A program made the position numbers and the translations under genes. 64,000 bases of DNA from Lederbergia sp. NSJ-179 (GTDB lineage: Bacteria > Bacillota > Bacilli > Bacillales > Bacillaceae_C): assembly GCF_022867885.1 (NCBI RefSeq), contig NZ_JALIFP010000005.1, positions 124,001 to 188,000 on the forward strand, given 5' to 3'. Under the pieces are notes generated by a model. The model worked only from the letters and a program-made list of their open reading frames with translations. It was not told the DNA's origin and made no database searches. Of this stretch, positions 17,758 through 27,719 are shown piece by piece. Position 1 is the first letter of the stretch; every line of letters starts with the position of its first letter.

Positions 17758-18111
17758 TCTCCCTACTCCCTTCTCTATAAATAGCATGTTTTTTGAGTGG
17801 ATTTTTATGAAGAGCGTATTTCTCCCAAACATCCTGTTATTGTCTTTTAAGAAATGTTCATTAAACTACTTCGATACAGCTTACTAAATATCCTTTGTAT
17901 CAAGAATGCCTCCATTTAATGACAACGCCCTAAAAGTTCTTCACTTAACCTCGTTCCCACTTTCCTGCGTTTTTGGGCACGGCTAACTACTTCGTTCCTT
18001 TCAATTATTTTATAACGGAAATTTAACACAGCTTCTGTTCACATAAATTAACCTGCTAAAGCTACATTTTTATTTTACCACTGATATTCCCAAGGGTTAT
18101 TTTAACTTAGA
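17758..18111. other. Intergenic region without recognised features
   Basis: About 350 bp between the MraY paralogue and the LysR gene. I see no coding pattern, RNA fold or strong repeat in it. Confidence 0.5.
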
Positions 18112-18984
18112 TTAGGTGAGTTGCTTAAAAAATTTAATAATATAATCGCAAACCAATTTGGATGCTTCAGATCGATACGTCCCTTTCTTCCAAGAAATAT
18201 GGATATAGCGTTTGCAATCGAAATTGGAAATAGATAATAATTTAATATTAGAGACTAGATCACTCTTCCATGTAATGGCTGGCAAAAAGGAAATTCCAAG
18301 TCCAACAGCAATTAATCCACGAATCGTTGCAGGATCATCGCTATCCAAAACTATTTTTGGCTCAAATCCAGCAAGGCGGCAATAATAATTCGTTATATCA
18401 CTTAATCCCTTTCCTTGTTGCAAGCTTATAAAAGATTCTGAAGCCAATTCTTCCAAATATACCTGTTCCTTTTTGGCTAAAGGATGATCTATAGGAACCG
18501 CTATCAAAATTTCCTCTTCTAACAAAGTAACAACATTTCGATCGATCACTTTATCCTTGGTTGAATAAATAATGAAGTCGGCATTCTTTTCGGCGTATTT
18601 TTTATTCCTATGTTGCTCAATGTTAAAATTTATGTTTGGATATTGCTTTTTAAAGTCTAGAAGAATTGGCGGAATCAACCTAGACGCTGCATGCATTGCG
18701 ATCGATACCGTATTCTCTTGTATTTTATTGTTTTCCGCAATCTCTAATTTCGCATCTTTCAACGAATTTAAGATTTGATATGTATATTTGAGCAGAATAC
18801 GTCCATTTTCATTAAGAATAATATTTTTACCTTTACGATTAAACAGCTTTACCTGAAGTTCTTCCTCCAAGATACGAACCGTTTTGCTCAGTGCAGGTTG
18901 TGCAACGTGCAATGCCTCACTTGCTCGCGTCATATTCTCTAACTCTGCAATGACTTTAAAATAGCGTAAGTATTGAAGTTCCAT
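18112..18984 (-). CDS. LysR-family transcriptional regulator
   Basis: 290 residues: an N-terminal winged helix (YFKVIAELENMTRASEALHV, ALSKTVRILEEEL) and a periplasmic-binding-protein-like effector domain. Family proteins usually control a divergent gene; here that is the SGNH hydrolase followed by the TauE exporter. The 270-bp gap is AT-rich with several T-N11-A patterns, none decisive. Effector unknown. Confidence 0.88.
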   Translation of the reverse strand: MELQYLRYFKVIAELENMTRASEALHVAQPALSKTVRILEEELQVKLFNRKGKNIILNENGRILLKYTYQILNSLKDAKLEIAENNKIQENTVSIAMHAASRLIPPILLDFKKQYPNINFNIEQHRNKKYAEKNADFIIYSTKDKVIDRNVVTLLEEEILIAVPIDHPLAKKEQVYLEELASESFISLQQGKGLSDITNYYCRLAGFEPKIVLDSDDPATIRGLIAVGLGISFLPAITWKSDLVSNIKLLSISNFDCKRYIHISWKKGTYRSEASKLVCDYIIKFFKQLT

Positions 18985-19257
18985 GTTTATTTCATTCCTT
19001 TTATTTATGATTCAATTTGTTTAGAAACGCTTGTTGTAAAAATTGAAGCGGCTTACTAAAGAGTTCGTTGGTGATAATTACATTTTTGCTTCAAAAGTAT
19101 TGAAATCACATTATAACTAAATGAATATAAAGATATGACTAATTATATATTATACATTATAAAATATTGATCTATAATTATTTGTATAACATTTTACAAG
19201 CAATGAATTTTAGCTTAAATTGAAAATTAAAAAATGGAGTTGAAGGGGTGGAAAAAG

Positions 19258-19929
19258 GTGGAAAAGCCTGATACAGAAGAAATTACGGTATTTATGGATG
19301 AGCACAAAAAAGAAAAGGTAAAAAAGTACAAGATGCTTAATCAATTAGTAACAAAGGGGGGAATTCTATTTGTGGGTTCTTCGTTAATGGAGCAGTTCCC
19401 TATCAATGAACTGCAACAAACCTTAGAGAAGAACTACATCATCTACAATAGAGGAGTAGGTGGATTTGTTACAAAGGAACTATTAGCGTCCATGGATGAG
19501 TGTATTTTTGAACTAGAACCTGCAAAAATATTTATTAATATTGGAACAAATGATATTGGTTCACCTGATTACAAAAAAGAACATTTGATGATAAACTATG
19601 ATAAAATTTTAAGTCAGATAAAGAATAGATTACCCAATTGCACAGTATATGTAATGGCTTATTACCCAGTTAATGCAAAAGCCGATTTTCCGTTAATAAG
19701 CCAAGATCAAAAAAATGAAATGTTTAAGACAAGAAATAATCGATCGATACAGGAAGCCAATATAGCAATAAAGGACTTAGCTCATCATTATCACTATGAA
19801 TTTATTCATGTGAATGATGGGTTAGTAGATGAAGAAGGTAATTTGAAAGAGGAATATACGATCGAGGGGATTCACTTATGGCCAAATGCCTATGCTGTCA
19901 TTCTTGAAAATTTAAAACAGTATCTATAA
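19258..19929 (+). CDS. SGNH/GDSL-type hydrolase
   Basis: 223 residues. Block I has the nucleophile serine in FVGSSLMEQF, block II the glycine in NRGVGG, block III NIGTNDIGS, and block V the histidine in GIHLWPNAY, where the usual Asp before Gly-Ile-His is replaced by Glu (TIEGIHL). No signal peptide, so an intracellular esterase or acyl hydrolase. The GTG at 19258 is preferred: GAAGGGG lies 9 nt before it, whereas the ATG eight codons upstream has no ribosome binding site. Confidence 0.75.
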   Translation: MEKPDTEEITVFMDEHKKEKVKKYKMLNQLVTKGGILFVGSSLMEQFPINELQQTLEKNYIIYNRGVGGFVTKELLASMDECIFELEPAKIFINIGTNDIGSPDYKKEHLMINYDKILSQIKNRLPNCTVYVMAYYPVNAKADFPLISQDQKNEMFKTRNNRSIQEANIAIKDLAHHYHYEFIHVNDGLVDEEGNLKEEYTIEGIHLWPNAYAVILENLKQYL

Positions 19930-19979
19930 TGGGTATACATATATTGACCATAATCCTTTAGGAAGAAGAGTTATAGAAA

Positions 19980-20783
19980 ATGGAGTATATACTATTATTA
20001 TTCGGTGGATTATTAGCTGGCACGATCGGGAGCCTTGTTGGACTTGGGGGTGGAATTGTCATCGTTCCTCTTCTTCTGGGACTGGGGGCTGTATCAATAT
20101 TACCTATGTCCCCCCAAATAGCAGTAGGAACTTCCATGATTACAGTCGTCTTTACTGGACTGGCTTCTACCCTTGCTTATATGAAACTTAAACGAGTAGA
20201 TTACAAAAGTAGTCTTTACCTTTTTGTTGGAAGTGGACCAGGCGGAATTGCTGGATCTTGGGTTAATCGCTATTTGAACGATGATTCGTTTTCACTTTAT
20301 TTTGGGATTTTTATTATTTTAGTAGCCATTTTGCTCACGTTAAAGCACAAACAGAAACGAGTAGAGAAACCGAAAAAAACTGGTATCCAACGTCAATTCA
20401 CGACGACGGAAGGAGATATTTATACATACGGGTTTCATTTAACTGTCGCCATTCCGATCGCATTTTTAATTGGTTTTATCTCTGGTCTTTTCGGGATCGG
20501 GGGAGGTTCACTGCTTGTCCCAGCATTGATTTTGCTTTTCTCATTTCCCCCACATATTGCCATTCCGACATCGATGCTCATTGTATTTTTGTCGGCAATT
20601 GTTAGTGCGATTACCCATATCACTTTAGGAAATGTGAATTGGTTGTTTGCTTTACTTTTAATTCCCGGTGCTTGGTTTGGTGGAAAATTAGGTGCATATA
20701 TTAATTCAAAGTTAAGTAGCAATACCATCGTTACGATTCTTCGCATCGTATTAGTTATTGTTGGAATCCGGATGATCGTGTAA
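19980..20783 (+). CDS. TauE/SafE-family membrane transporter
   Basis: 267 residues with eight predicted membrane helices in two homologous halves. Each half has the glycine-rich family pattern (GSLVGLGGGIVIVPLLL; ISGLFGIGGGSLLVPALIL). Members export sulfite, sulfoacetate or similar organosulfur anions. GGAAGAAGAG precedes the ATG. It follows the SGNH hydrolase by 50 bp and could be co-transcribed under the LysR regulator. Confidence 0.85.
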   Translation: MEYILLLFGGLLAGTIGSLVGLGGGIVIVPLLLGLGAVSILPMSPQIAVGTSMITVVFTGLASTLAYMKLKRVDYKSSLYLFVGSGPGGIAGSWVNRYLNDDSFSLYFGIFIILVAILLTLKHKQKRVEKPKKTGIQRQFTTTEGDIYTYGFHLTVAIPIAFLIGFISGLFGIGGGSLLVPALILLFSFPPHIAIPTSMLIVFLSAIVSAITHITLGNVNWLFALLLIPGAWFGGKLGAYINSKLSSNTIVTILRIVLVIVGIRMIV

Positions 20784-20840
20784 GTAGTCAAAGGAATAAA
20801 GAAGTGGACTATTAATATGTCCCCTAATTCCACATAAATA

Positions 20841-20864
20841 GGCTGTCGAGGTTATTCGACAGCC
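20841..20864. terminator. Terminator-like hairpin
   Basis: GGCTGTCGA / TCGACAGCC stem, perfect 9 bp with a 6-nt loop. It overlaps the stop of the CorC remnant and follows the TauE gene. Confidence 0.55.
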
Positions 20865-21276
20865 AGTATATTGTCTTTATTGTCATTGTCCCTGATCGTT
20901 ACTATCACATTTTCAATTCTGTTTTCCACTATTTTTTTTACTTCAAAAGTCATATTTTTGTACGTAATGACTGGATTTTCTTCTTCAGAGGGAATATAGC
21001 CGATTTCACTAATAAGAAATCCACTGACTGTATCAAATTCTTCAGTTGGAAATTCAACTTTTAAAATATCTTCAAGCTCCCAAAGTCGAAATGCCCCTTC
21101 ATTATATATTGATTCGAAGATATTTGTTTGATTTCTTCCTCGATAGATCTAGGCACATTACTCTCACTAGAAATATCACCAACAATTTCTTCCATTACAT
21201 CTTCAATTGTAATTAATTCTTCTGTGCCGCCAAATTCATCAAGTACAATAGCCATATCGGCTATTTCGATATCCAT
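20852..21276 (-). pseudogene. 3' fragment of a CorC/HlyC-family (CBS-transporter) protein with a frameshift
   Basis: The first part (21276 down to about 21075) encodes the end of a CBS domain: [20 protein letters not shown] and EEIVGDI. The frame then breaks near 21075. A different frame continues [20 protein letters not shown] to a stop at 20854, which is the CorC_HlyC C-terminal domain. The membrane DUF21 domain and first CBS repeat are absent. This is a truncated, frameshifted relic. Confidence 0.8.
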
Positions 21277-21336
21277 AATCTTTTTTTAAATGATTCTATT
21301 ATTCAATTACGATCAACTACAAACAGCGAGACACAC

Positions 21337-21370
21337 GAAAAGCTGACCGGAATCTAACCGGCCAGCTTTT
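21337..21370 (-). terminator. Rho-independent terminator of tatA
   Basis: AAAAGCTGGCCGG / CCGGTCAGCTTTT stem on the minus strand (one mismatch), 20 bp after the tatA stop. Confidence 0.75.
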
Positions 21371-21389
21371 GTTCATTTCCTTTCGAGAT

Positions 21390-21572
21390 TTATTGCTTCT
21401 CCTTCTTTTCAGTACCATCCTCATTAGATAAACCTTGTGTTGCTTTTTTAAATTCTTTCAACGTACTGCCCAGCGCCTTTCCTAGTTCAGGTAATTTACT
21501 GGGGCCAAAAATAAGCAAGGCAAAAATAAGTATAATGACAATACTGACGATTCCTGGTCTCACGAAAGGCAT
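21390..21572 (-). CDS. tatA: Twin-arginine translocase subunit TatA
   Basis: 60 residues: one N-terminal membrane helix, the hinge FGPSKLPELGKALG, an amphipathic helix and a charged tail, exactly the TatA plan. TatA oligomers form the pore of the Tat pathway for folded proteins. No tatC is adjacent, so it is an orphan subunit working with a TatC encoded elsewhere. AAAAGGAGATGCC gives the ribosome binding site. Confidence 0.93.
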   Translation of the reverse strand: MPFVRPGIVSIVIILIFALLIFGPSKLPELGKALGSTLKEFKKATQGLSNEDGTEKKEKQ

Positions 21573-21652
21573 CTCCTTTTTATTTTTATCATACTCCTAT
21601 TTGGCCAAATTTAAAAGTTGTTCCATTGATATTGCCACAAAAAATGACCTAA

Positions 21653-21691
21653 TGTAAAGTTTATGTAAATTATTTGTTAAGGTTATGTTGT
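21653..21691. promoter_or_regulatory. Pho box (PhoP binding repeats) upstream of the phosphate-uptake operon
   Basis: Four hexamers at an exact 11-bp period: TGTAAA, TGTAAA, TGTTAA, TGTTGT at 21653, 21664, 21675 and 21686. On the complementary strand these read ACAACA, TTAACA, TTTACA, TTTACA, i.e. the Bacillus PhoP consensus TT(A/T/C)ACA with 5-bp spacers. A -10-like TATGAT follows at 21709. The sign of regulation is not determined. Confidence 0.75.
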
Positions 21692-21755
21692 AAATCGACA
21701 AATTACGCTATGATAAGAGGGCTTAATTTTTTTAAAAGGAGCGAATGATAAAGAA

Positions 21756-22373
21756 ATGTTAAAGAAAAAGGAAGATCCATTTTTTAGTCATTTAGCTAGT
21801 ATCTCTGCTAACTTAACAGAAAGCATGAATTATTTCACAGATTATATGCTAAGCAATATGGAAGACCTGAAAATCTTCTCCGAAAAAATGAAAGAGTACG
21901 AAAAACAGGGAGATTCACTCGTTCATCAAGTCATACTGGATTTAAACAATGTATTTATCACACCTATTGAACGAGAAGATATTTTAGCTCTAGCCATGAA
22001 TATGGATGATGTTCTAGATGGCCTAGAGCACACAGCGGCGCTATTAGATATGTATTCTGTGACAGGAGCAGATGATTATATGCTACAATTTGTTCATGCT
22101 ATTCAAAAATGTGTCGTAGAAATTGAAAAAGCGATTGAATTATTATCCAGAAAGAACCTCCCTCTTATTCGAGAAAACGCGATTAAAATAAAAGATTATG
22201 AATCCCAATGTGACGAAATTTTACGAGTTTCGATTAAGCATTTATTTCAAGTTGAAAAGGCCCCTATCAACATCATTCAGTACAAGGAAATTTATGAAGA
22301 GCTTGAGGAAGTAGCGGACTACTGCCAGAATGTCGCCAATACTTTTGAAACCATCATTATGAAAAATGCCTAA
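21756..22373 (+). CDS. DUF47 (PhoU-like) phosphate transport accessory protein
   Basis: 205-residue all-helical protein of the DUF47/PhoU-like family, which is almost always paired with a Pit permease and thought to modulate it. Metal-binding-type acidic/His patches such as EYEKQGDSLVH and YESQCDE are visible. It is 16 bp upstream of pit, in one operon, behind four Pho-box repeats. AAAAGGAG lies 14 nt before the ATG, a rather long spacing; no better in-frame start exists. Confidence 0.88.
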   Translation: MLKKKEDPFFSHLASISANLTESMNYFTDYMLSNMEDLKIFSEKMKEYEKQGDSLVHQVILDLNNVFITPIEREDILALAMNMDDVLDGLEHTAALLDMYSVTGADDYMLQFVHAIQKCVVEIEKAIELLSRKNLPLIRENAIKIKDYESQCDEILRVSIKHLFQVEKAPINIIQYKEIYEELEEVADYCQNVANTFETIIMKNA

Positions 22374-22389
22374 GGAGTAAATACACAGC

Positions 22390-23394
22390 ATGAATACAAT
22401 CTTGATCCTAACAATTTTAATTGTCGTTTTTGCAGTTGTGTTTGACTTTATTAATGGATTCCACGATACAGCCAATGCGATAGCGACTTCCGTTTCGACT
22501 AAGGCCCTGCAACCAAGACATGCGATTATATTGGCTTCTGTGATGAACTTTATCGGTGCCATGACGTTCACAGGAGTCGCTAAAACGATAACAAAGGATA
22601 TTGTCAATCCCTTTACATTAGAAAATGGTACAACAGTTATTCTTGCGGCGCTATTGGCTGCAATTATTTGGAACTTAATCACTTGGTATTATGGAATTCC
22701 GAGCAGTTCCTCCCATGCGTTAATCGGTTCGATCGCTGGTGCAGCCATTGCTGCCTCCGGCTTTCACTCATTAAATTATGGTGGATTTCTAAACATCATA
22801 AAAGCGCTCATTTTGTCTCCCCTCTTAGCCTTTGCCGTTGGCTTTATTGTCTACGGTATAATAAAAGTAATTTTTAAGAATAGTAATTTGACGAAAACGA
22901 ACAAAAACTTCAGAAGAGTACAGATTGCGACAGCAGCTTTGCAAGCATACTCCCATGGAACAAATGACGCACAAAAAGCAATGGGGATTATTACGATGGC
23001 TTTAATGGTGAATAACTACCAGGAGTCAAATGATATTCAATTATGGGTACAGACTATTTGTGCACTAGCGATGGCATGCGGAACGGCTATAGGTGGATGG
23101 AAAATTATTAAAACGGTCGGCGGGAAAATTATGAAAATCCGACCGGTTAGTGGTGTGGCAGCAGATTTAACGGGAGCCACCGTTATTTTCGGTGCTACTT
23201 TTATCGGCTTGCCAGTCAGTACAACTCATGTTATTTCCTCTTCCATTTTAGGTGTCGGTGCTTCCCATCGATTGAAAGGAGTCAAATGGGGGACAGCTAA
23301 AACGATGGTAATTACGTGGCTGATCACCTTGCCTATTTCTGCTACCCTTGCAGCCATATGCTTTTTCCTGCTTAATCTGTTCTTTGAACGTTAA
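22390..23394 (+). CDS. pit: Low-affinity inorganic phosphate transporter, PiT family
   Basis: 334 residues with about ten membrane helices. The two inverted family signatures are present: GFHDTANAIATSVST near the N terminus and AYSHGTNDAQKAMGI in the second half. It imports metal-phosphate complexes with protons. The second gene of an operon with the DUF47 protein, it ends at a strong terminator. Confidence 0.92.
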   Translation: MNTILILTILIVVFAVVFDFINGFHDTANAIATSVSTKALQPRHAIILASVMNFIGAMTFTGVAKTITKDIVNPFTLENGTTVILAALLAAIIWNLITWYYGIPSSSSHALIGSIAGAAIAASGFHSLNYGGFLNIIKALILSPLLAFAVGFIVYGIIKVIFKNSNLTKTNKNFRRVQIATAALQAYSHGTNDAQKAMGIITMALMVNNYQESNDIQLWVQTICALAMACGTAIGGWKIIKTVGGKIMKIRPVSGVAADLTGATVIFGATFIGLPVSTTHVISSSILGVGASHRLKGVKWGTAKTMVITWLITLPISATLAAICFFLLNLFFER

Positions 23395-23439
23395 GGTTTT
23401 GATATGCGGAAGCTAGTCTAAAACACAAAGCTGTTTCAC

Positions 23440-23475
23440 AAACACAAAGCCCTGCGCTAACCGGGCTTTGTGTTT
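23440..23475. terminator. Rho-independent terminator of the pit operon
   Basis: Perfect 13-bp stem AAACACAAAGCCC / GGGCTTTGTGTTT with a 10-nt loop. Confidence 0.85.
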
Positions 23476-23592
23476 AACTTTGCATATATATGAAGGCTTA
23501 AATATTATGAGCTTAAGCCTTCCACATGATTGAAGCGGGAGTCCTCCGTCCGATAATGATCGGATGCATTTGTTATTTACTATCGAAACTCT

Positions 23593-24747
23593 CTACCCTG
23601 CTTTCTTCTTACTCATAATATCAAACGCAACAGCTATTAATAGAACGAGACCTTTGATCGCTTGTTGCCAGTCAATTCCCAAACCGAGAATCGACATCCC
23701 ATTGTTCATGACTCCCATAACTAAACCACCGACAATGGCGCCAATCACCGTTCCAACACCACCGTAAGCAGAAGCTCCACCGATAAAAACAGCAGCGATG
23801 GCATCAAGTTCAAATAAATTACCGGCTTTTGGTGTGGCCGCATTTAAGCGAGCGGCAAAGATTAGACCAGATAAAGCAGCAAGCACTCCCATATTGATAA
23901 ACACGCCGAACGTAATTTGTTTTGTTTTGACACCAGAAAGTTCCGCTGCTTTTAAGTTACCACCGACCGCATAAATGTGGCGTCCGATGATCGTTTTCTT
24001 CATAATAAATGTGTATAACGCTATTAACACGAACAGGATGACTAATATATTAGGGATCCCCCGGTACGTCGATAAAATATACGTAAAACCATTCACAATT
24101 AAAAAGATAGCAATCATTTTGCTGTAAAATATTTTTGGTGATAAGACATCAAATTGATATTTTATTTGAGATTGATGATTCCTCCATTCCATCCCTATAA
24201 GGACAAGTGATAGGGCAAAACCAACAATCATCGACAACGTGTGGAACCCACCATCATTAAAAGGATTTGGCAAGAACCCTGTACTGATCTTCTGGAAGGA
24301 CATCGGAAACGGTGCAATTGATTGACCCTTCAGTACCACTAAAGTCAAACCGCGGAATAACAACATTCCTGCTAAGGTGACGATAAATGCTGGAATGCCG
24401 ACATACGCAACCCAAAATCCTTGCCAAGCCCCGATAGCCGCACCTAGTATTAAACAAATCAGGATCACGAGGAAAGGATTCATGTTCATATTCACCATTA
24501 AGATGGCCGAAATGGCGCCGACGAAAGCGGCAACCGATCCGACTGACAAGTCAATATGGCCCGTAATGATGACAAGCACCATCCCGATCGCTAACACTAA
24601 AATATAACTATTTTGCAAGATTAAGTTTGTAATATTTAAAGGTTTTAACAGTGTTCCTCCCGTCAAAAATTGAAATAAGACTACAATTAAAATGAGAGCA
24701 ATAATCATACTATATTGCCGCACATTAAGTTTTGAAGATGCCTTCAT
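23593..24747 (-). CDS. mmsB: Monosaccharide ABC transporter permease (MmsB/XylH type)
   Basis: 384 residues with ten or more membrane helices; the family segment [16 protein letters not shown] and the EAA-like [14 protein letters not shown] loop contacting the ATPase are present. It forms the homodimeric channel of a CUT2-type sugar importer. Its ATG overlaps the stop of the ATPase gene by 4 nt. It is the last gene of the chvE-mmsA-mmsB operon. Confidence 0.9.
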   Translation of the reverse strand: MKASSKLNVRQYSMIIALILIVVLFQFLTGGTLLKPLNITNLILQNSYILVLAIGMVLVIITGHIDLSVGSVAAFVGAISAILMVNMNMNPFLVILICLILGAAIGAWQGFWVAYVGIPAFIVTLAGMLLFRGLTLVVLKGQSIAPFPMSFQKISTGFLPNPFNDGGFHTLSMIVGFALSLVLIGMEWRNHQSQIKYQFDVLSPKIFYSKMIAIFLIVNGFTYILSTYRGIPNILVILFVLIALYTFIMKKTIIGRHIYAVGGNLKAAELSGVKTKQITFGVFINMGVLAALSGLIFAARLNAATPKAGNLFELDAIAAVFIGGASAYGGVGTVIGAIVGGLVMGVMNNGMSILGLGIDWQQAIKGLVLLIAVAFDIMSKKKAG

Positions 24748-26276
24748 AGTGCATTCCCCTTACTCTTTGTCATACATTTCATCAATAACTCTTGTGTCGC
24801 GTCCTCCACCGACACTTCACCTGTAAACTCACCTTCACTCATCACATAAATTCGATCACACATTCCGAGAATTTCTGGTAATTCTGATGAAATGAGCAAA
24901 ATTCCTTTCCCTTCATTGGAGAGCTGGTTAATGATAGAGTAAATTTCATATTTCGCCCCCACATCAATCCCTCTAGTAGGTTCATCTAAAATAAGCAAAT
25001 CAGGATCTGAAAAAATCCATTTACTTAATACAACCTTTTGTTGGTTCCCACCACTAAGATTGCCCGTTACTTGATGAACAGAAGGGGTTTTAATGTTCAT
25101 CTTTTTCCGATACATTTCCGCCTGCTCATATTCATCAAACTCATTTACAATTTTCCTTTTCGCTATTTTATCGAGCTTAGATAGAGTAATATTTTCTTTT
25201 ATATCGTTCATCAAAATAAGGCCATACTTTTTTCGATCTTCACTTACGTAAGCAATTCCAGCTTCAATCGCTTTGTGAACGGTTGATACATCAACAGGCT
25301 TCCCGTCCTTGATGACCTCACCAGACTTCTTCTTCCCATATGACTGACCAAAAATACTCATCGCAAGTTCGGTTCGTCCTGCACCCATTAAACCAGCAAT
25401 TCCAACAATTTCACCACGTTTGATATGAAAGTTCACATCTTTGACGATTTGACGATCTTGCTGAATAGGATGATAGACGTTCCAATCTTTCACTTCAAAA
25501 AAGTCAGCACCGATAGCTGGTGTACGATCGGGATAGCGGTTTGATAAACTTCTCCCAACCATTCCACGAATAATTCGATCTTCTGTAATCTCTTTAGCAT
25601 CGATCGTTTCAATCGTTTTCCCGTCCCGAATAATCGTCACCTTATCAGCCACTTGTTTCACTTCATTTAATTTATGTGAAATTAAAATCGCCGTAATCCC
25701 TTTTTTCCGTAACGCCAGCAAAAGCTTTAGTAGATTTTCACTGTCATTTTCGTTCAAAGCAGCAGTAGGCTCATCTAAAATTAATAATTGAACATCCTTT
25801 GATAAAGCCTTGGCTATCTCTACCAGTTGCTGTTTTCCGACCCCAATATTTTTAATTAACGTGTCTGGAGACTCATCCAAACCTAAGACCTCTAACAGCT
25901 CTTTCGTTTTCCGCTTTGTTTCATTCCAATTAATGACACCTTGAGTCGCCTGTTCATTTCCAAGGAAAATATTTTCTGCTATCGAAAGTTCTGGAATGAG
26001 CGCCAATTCCTGGTGAATAATAACAATTCCCAATTCTTCACTTTGGCGAATATCTTTAAACTCACATTCTTTATTTTTGTAAAGGATTCTTCCTTCATAG
26101 GATCCATGTGGATAAACGCCGCTTAATACTTTCACTAATGTTGATTTTCCAGCACCATTCTCACCACATAATGCATGGATTTCATGTTCAAGCACTTGCA
26201 GGTTGACATCATCAAGGGCCTTTACACCCGGGAATTCTTTCGTTATATTTTTCATTTCTAATAAAATTGATTTCAT
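24744..26276 (-). CDS. mmsA: Monosaccharide ABC transporter ATP-binding protein (MmsA/XylG type)
   Basis: 510 residues with two tandem ATPase domains. The first has an intact Walker A (GENGAGKST), signature and Walker B ([15 protein letters not shown]). The second has the degenerate Walker A ([10 protein letters not shown]) typical of CUT2 ATPases, and a canonical [14 protein letters not shown] signature. The ATG at 26276 is chosen over the GTG three codons upstream because AAAGGTG lies 8 nt before it. Energises import of the sugar delivered by ChvE. Confidence 0.93.
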   Translation of the reverse strand: MKSILLEMKNITKEFPGVKALDDVNLQVLEHEIHALCGENGAGKSTLVKVLSGVYPHGSYEGRILYKNKECEFKDIRQSEELGIVIIHQELALIPELSIAENIFLGNEQATQGVINWNETKRKTKELLEVLGLDESPDTLIKNIGVGKQQLVEIAKALSKDVQLLILDEPTAALNENDSENLLKLLLALRKKGITAILISHKLNEVKQVADKVTIIRDGKTIETIDAKEITEDRIIRGMVGRSLSNRYPDRTPAIGADFFEVKDWNVYHPIQQDRQIVKDVNFHIKRGEIVGIAGLMGAGRTELAMSIFGQSYGKKKSGEVIKDGKPVDVSTVHKAIEAGIAYVSEDRKKYGLILMNDIKENITLSKLDKIAKRKIVNEFDEYEQAEMYRKKMNIKTPSVHQVTGNLSGGNQQKVVLSKWIFSDPDLLILDEPTRGIDVGAKYEIYSIINQLSNEGKGILLISSELPEILGMCDRIYVMSEGEFTGEVSVEDATQELLMKCMTKSKGNAL

Positions 26277-26357
26277 GTTTGTCACACCTTTTTGAGCCTA
26301 TTTTTAGGGGTAAGAAAATGAAATAAAGGATTATGAAAGGAGTGAATCCTAGCATGA

Positions 26358-26397
26358 AAGCCACCATTCAAAACAGAGCTTGTACTGAATGGCGCTT
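26358..26397 (-). promoter_or_regulatory. Intercistronic stem-loop between chvE and mmsA
   Basis: AAGCGCCATTCA / TGAATGGTGGCTT stem on the minus strand (one mismatch) with no T run after it. Hairpins here often stabilise the upstream binding-protein mRNA and reduce read-through, giving an excess of binding protein. Confidence 0.55.
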
Positions 26398-26408
26398 CCA
26401 TTGTTTAT

Positions 26409-27464
26409 TTAAATCTCATCTTCTTTGTAATAGCCGCTATCAATTAGGATCTCTTTATAGTTGTCAATATCAACAAGCACTGGATCGAGCAAGTAAGAAG
26501 GAACAATCTTCTTTCCGTTATCATACGTTTCCGTATCATTTACTTCTGCTTCTTCTCCTTCAAGGACAGCGCTTACCATTTCGACAGCTTTCTCTGCAAG
26601 TTTACGGGTATCCTTAAAGATGGTAGCTGTTTGTTCACCAGCGACAATCGATTTCACCGATGCAAGCTCCGCATCTTGTCCCGTAATGACTGGTAGTTCT
26701 TTATAACCGATATTCTTTAAAGCTGCAATAACCCCAATACTGATTCCATCGTATGGTGATAAAATTGCATCCACTTCCTCATCGGTGTAATGAGTACTTA
26801 ATAAATTTTCCATTCTTGCTTGAGCTTGAGCTCCATCCCATCTTAATGTTGAAACTTTGTCCATTCCTGTTTGGCCACTCTTGACAACAAGTTTTCCTTC
26901 ATCGATGTATGGTTGGAGGATCGACATCGCTCCATCATAAAAAAAATACGCGTTGTTATCATCTGGAGATCCACCAAATAGCTCTATGTTAAATGGTCCC
27001 GCTTGATTTTTTAAATCGAGTGCTTCTTCAATATATTGCCCTTGTAATACTCCAACCTGGAAATTATCGAAGGTTGCATAATAGGAAACATGCTCACTTC
27101 CTTTAATAAGACGATCATACGCAATCACTTCGATCCCTTCTGCATTTGCCTGTTCAAGAACATTTGTAAGTGCTTCACCATCAATAGAAGCGATCACTAA
27201 GACATCCACACCTTGGCTAATCATGTTTTCAATCTGTGACACTTGGTTTTCTACTACATCTTCTGCATACTGAAGAACCGTTTTATACCCAAGCTCTTCA
27301 AATTCTTTCACCATGTTTTCACCATCGTGCACCCAACGTTCTGATGATTTTGTTGGCATCGCAATTCCGACAAATCCTTTTTTGCTCCCCCCGGCTTTAC
27401 CGCCACATGCTGCTAACGAAATAACGAGTAACAATGATACGATGGCAATTATATACTTTTTCAT
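26409..27464 (-). CDS. chvE: Sugar-binding lipoprotein of the ChvE type
   Basis: 351 residues. Lipoprotein signal peptide with lipobox LAAC (Cys20) anchors it outside the membrane. The mature part is very close to Chv[36 protein letters not shown] and [15 protein letters not shown]. ChvE-type proteins bind aldose monosaccharides such as glucose, galactose, xylose and arabinose. GGGGAGGAAAGG precedes the ATG. It is the first gene of the transporter operon, downstream of the regulators on the same strand. Confidence 0.93.
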   Translation of the reverse strand: MKKYIIAIVSLLLVISLAACGGKAGGSKKGFVGIAMPTKSSERWVHDGENMVKEFEELGYKTVLQYAEDVVENQVSQIENMISQGVDVLVIASIDGEALTNVLEQANAEGIEVIAYDRLIKGSEHVSYYATFDNFQVGVLQGQYIEEALDLKNQAGPFNIELFGGSPDDNNAYFFYDGAMSILQPYIDEGKLVVKSGQTGMDKVSTLRWDGAQAQARMENLLSTHYTDEEVDAILSPYDGISIGVIAALKNIGYKELPVITGQDAELASVKSIVAGEQTATIFKDTRKLAEKAVEMVSAVLEGEEAEVNDTETYDNGKKIVPSYLLDPVLVDIDNYKEILIDSGYYKEDEI

Positions 27465-27630
27465 TGCCTTTCCTCCCCTTCTTTTTACTAAATCCGCTTT
27501 AAGTATAATTGGTAAGTAGGCGCCGTAACGGGAGGAATTGCTTCATCTTTCCATGAAAGCCTATACATTTTTGTTGTTTCTTGTGTCCGACTCATCGATT
27601 CCTCTTCCAATAGCATTCTTTTACCTTGAA

Positions 27631-27660
27631 GAGCATTTTTTTATCATCAAAAAAATGCTC
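27631..27660. terminator. Hairpin between regulator and transporter genes
   Basis: Perfect 12-bp stem GAGCATTTTTTT / AAAAAAATGCTC with a 6-nt loop, after the response-regulator gene and before chvE. It separates the two transcription units. Confidence 0.6.
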
Positions 27661-27719
27661 CGCCATTTAGCTGAGCATTGTTCGTTTTGGAAGTGTCTTC
27701 CTTCAGGTTGGTTATTTTT

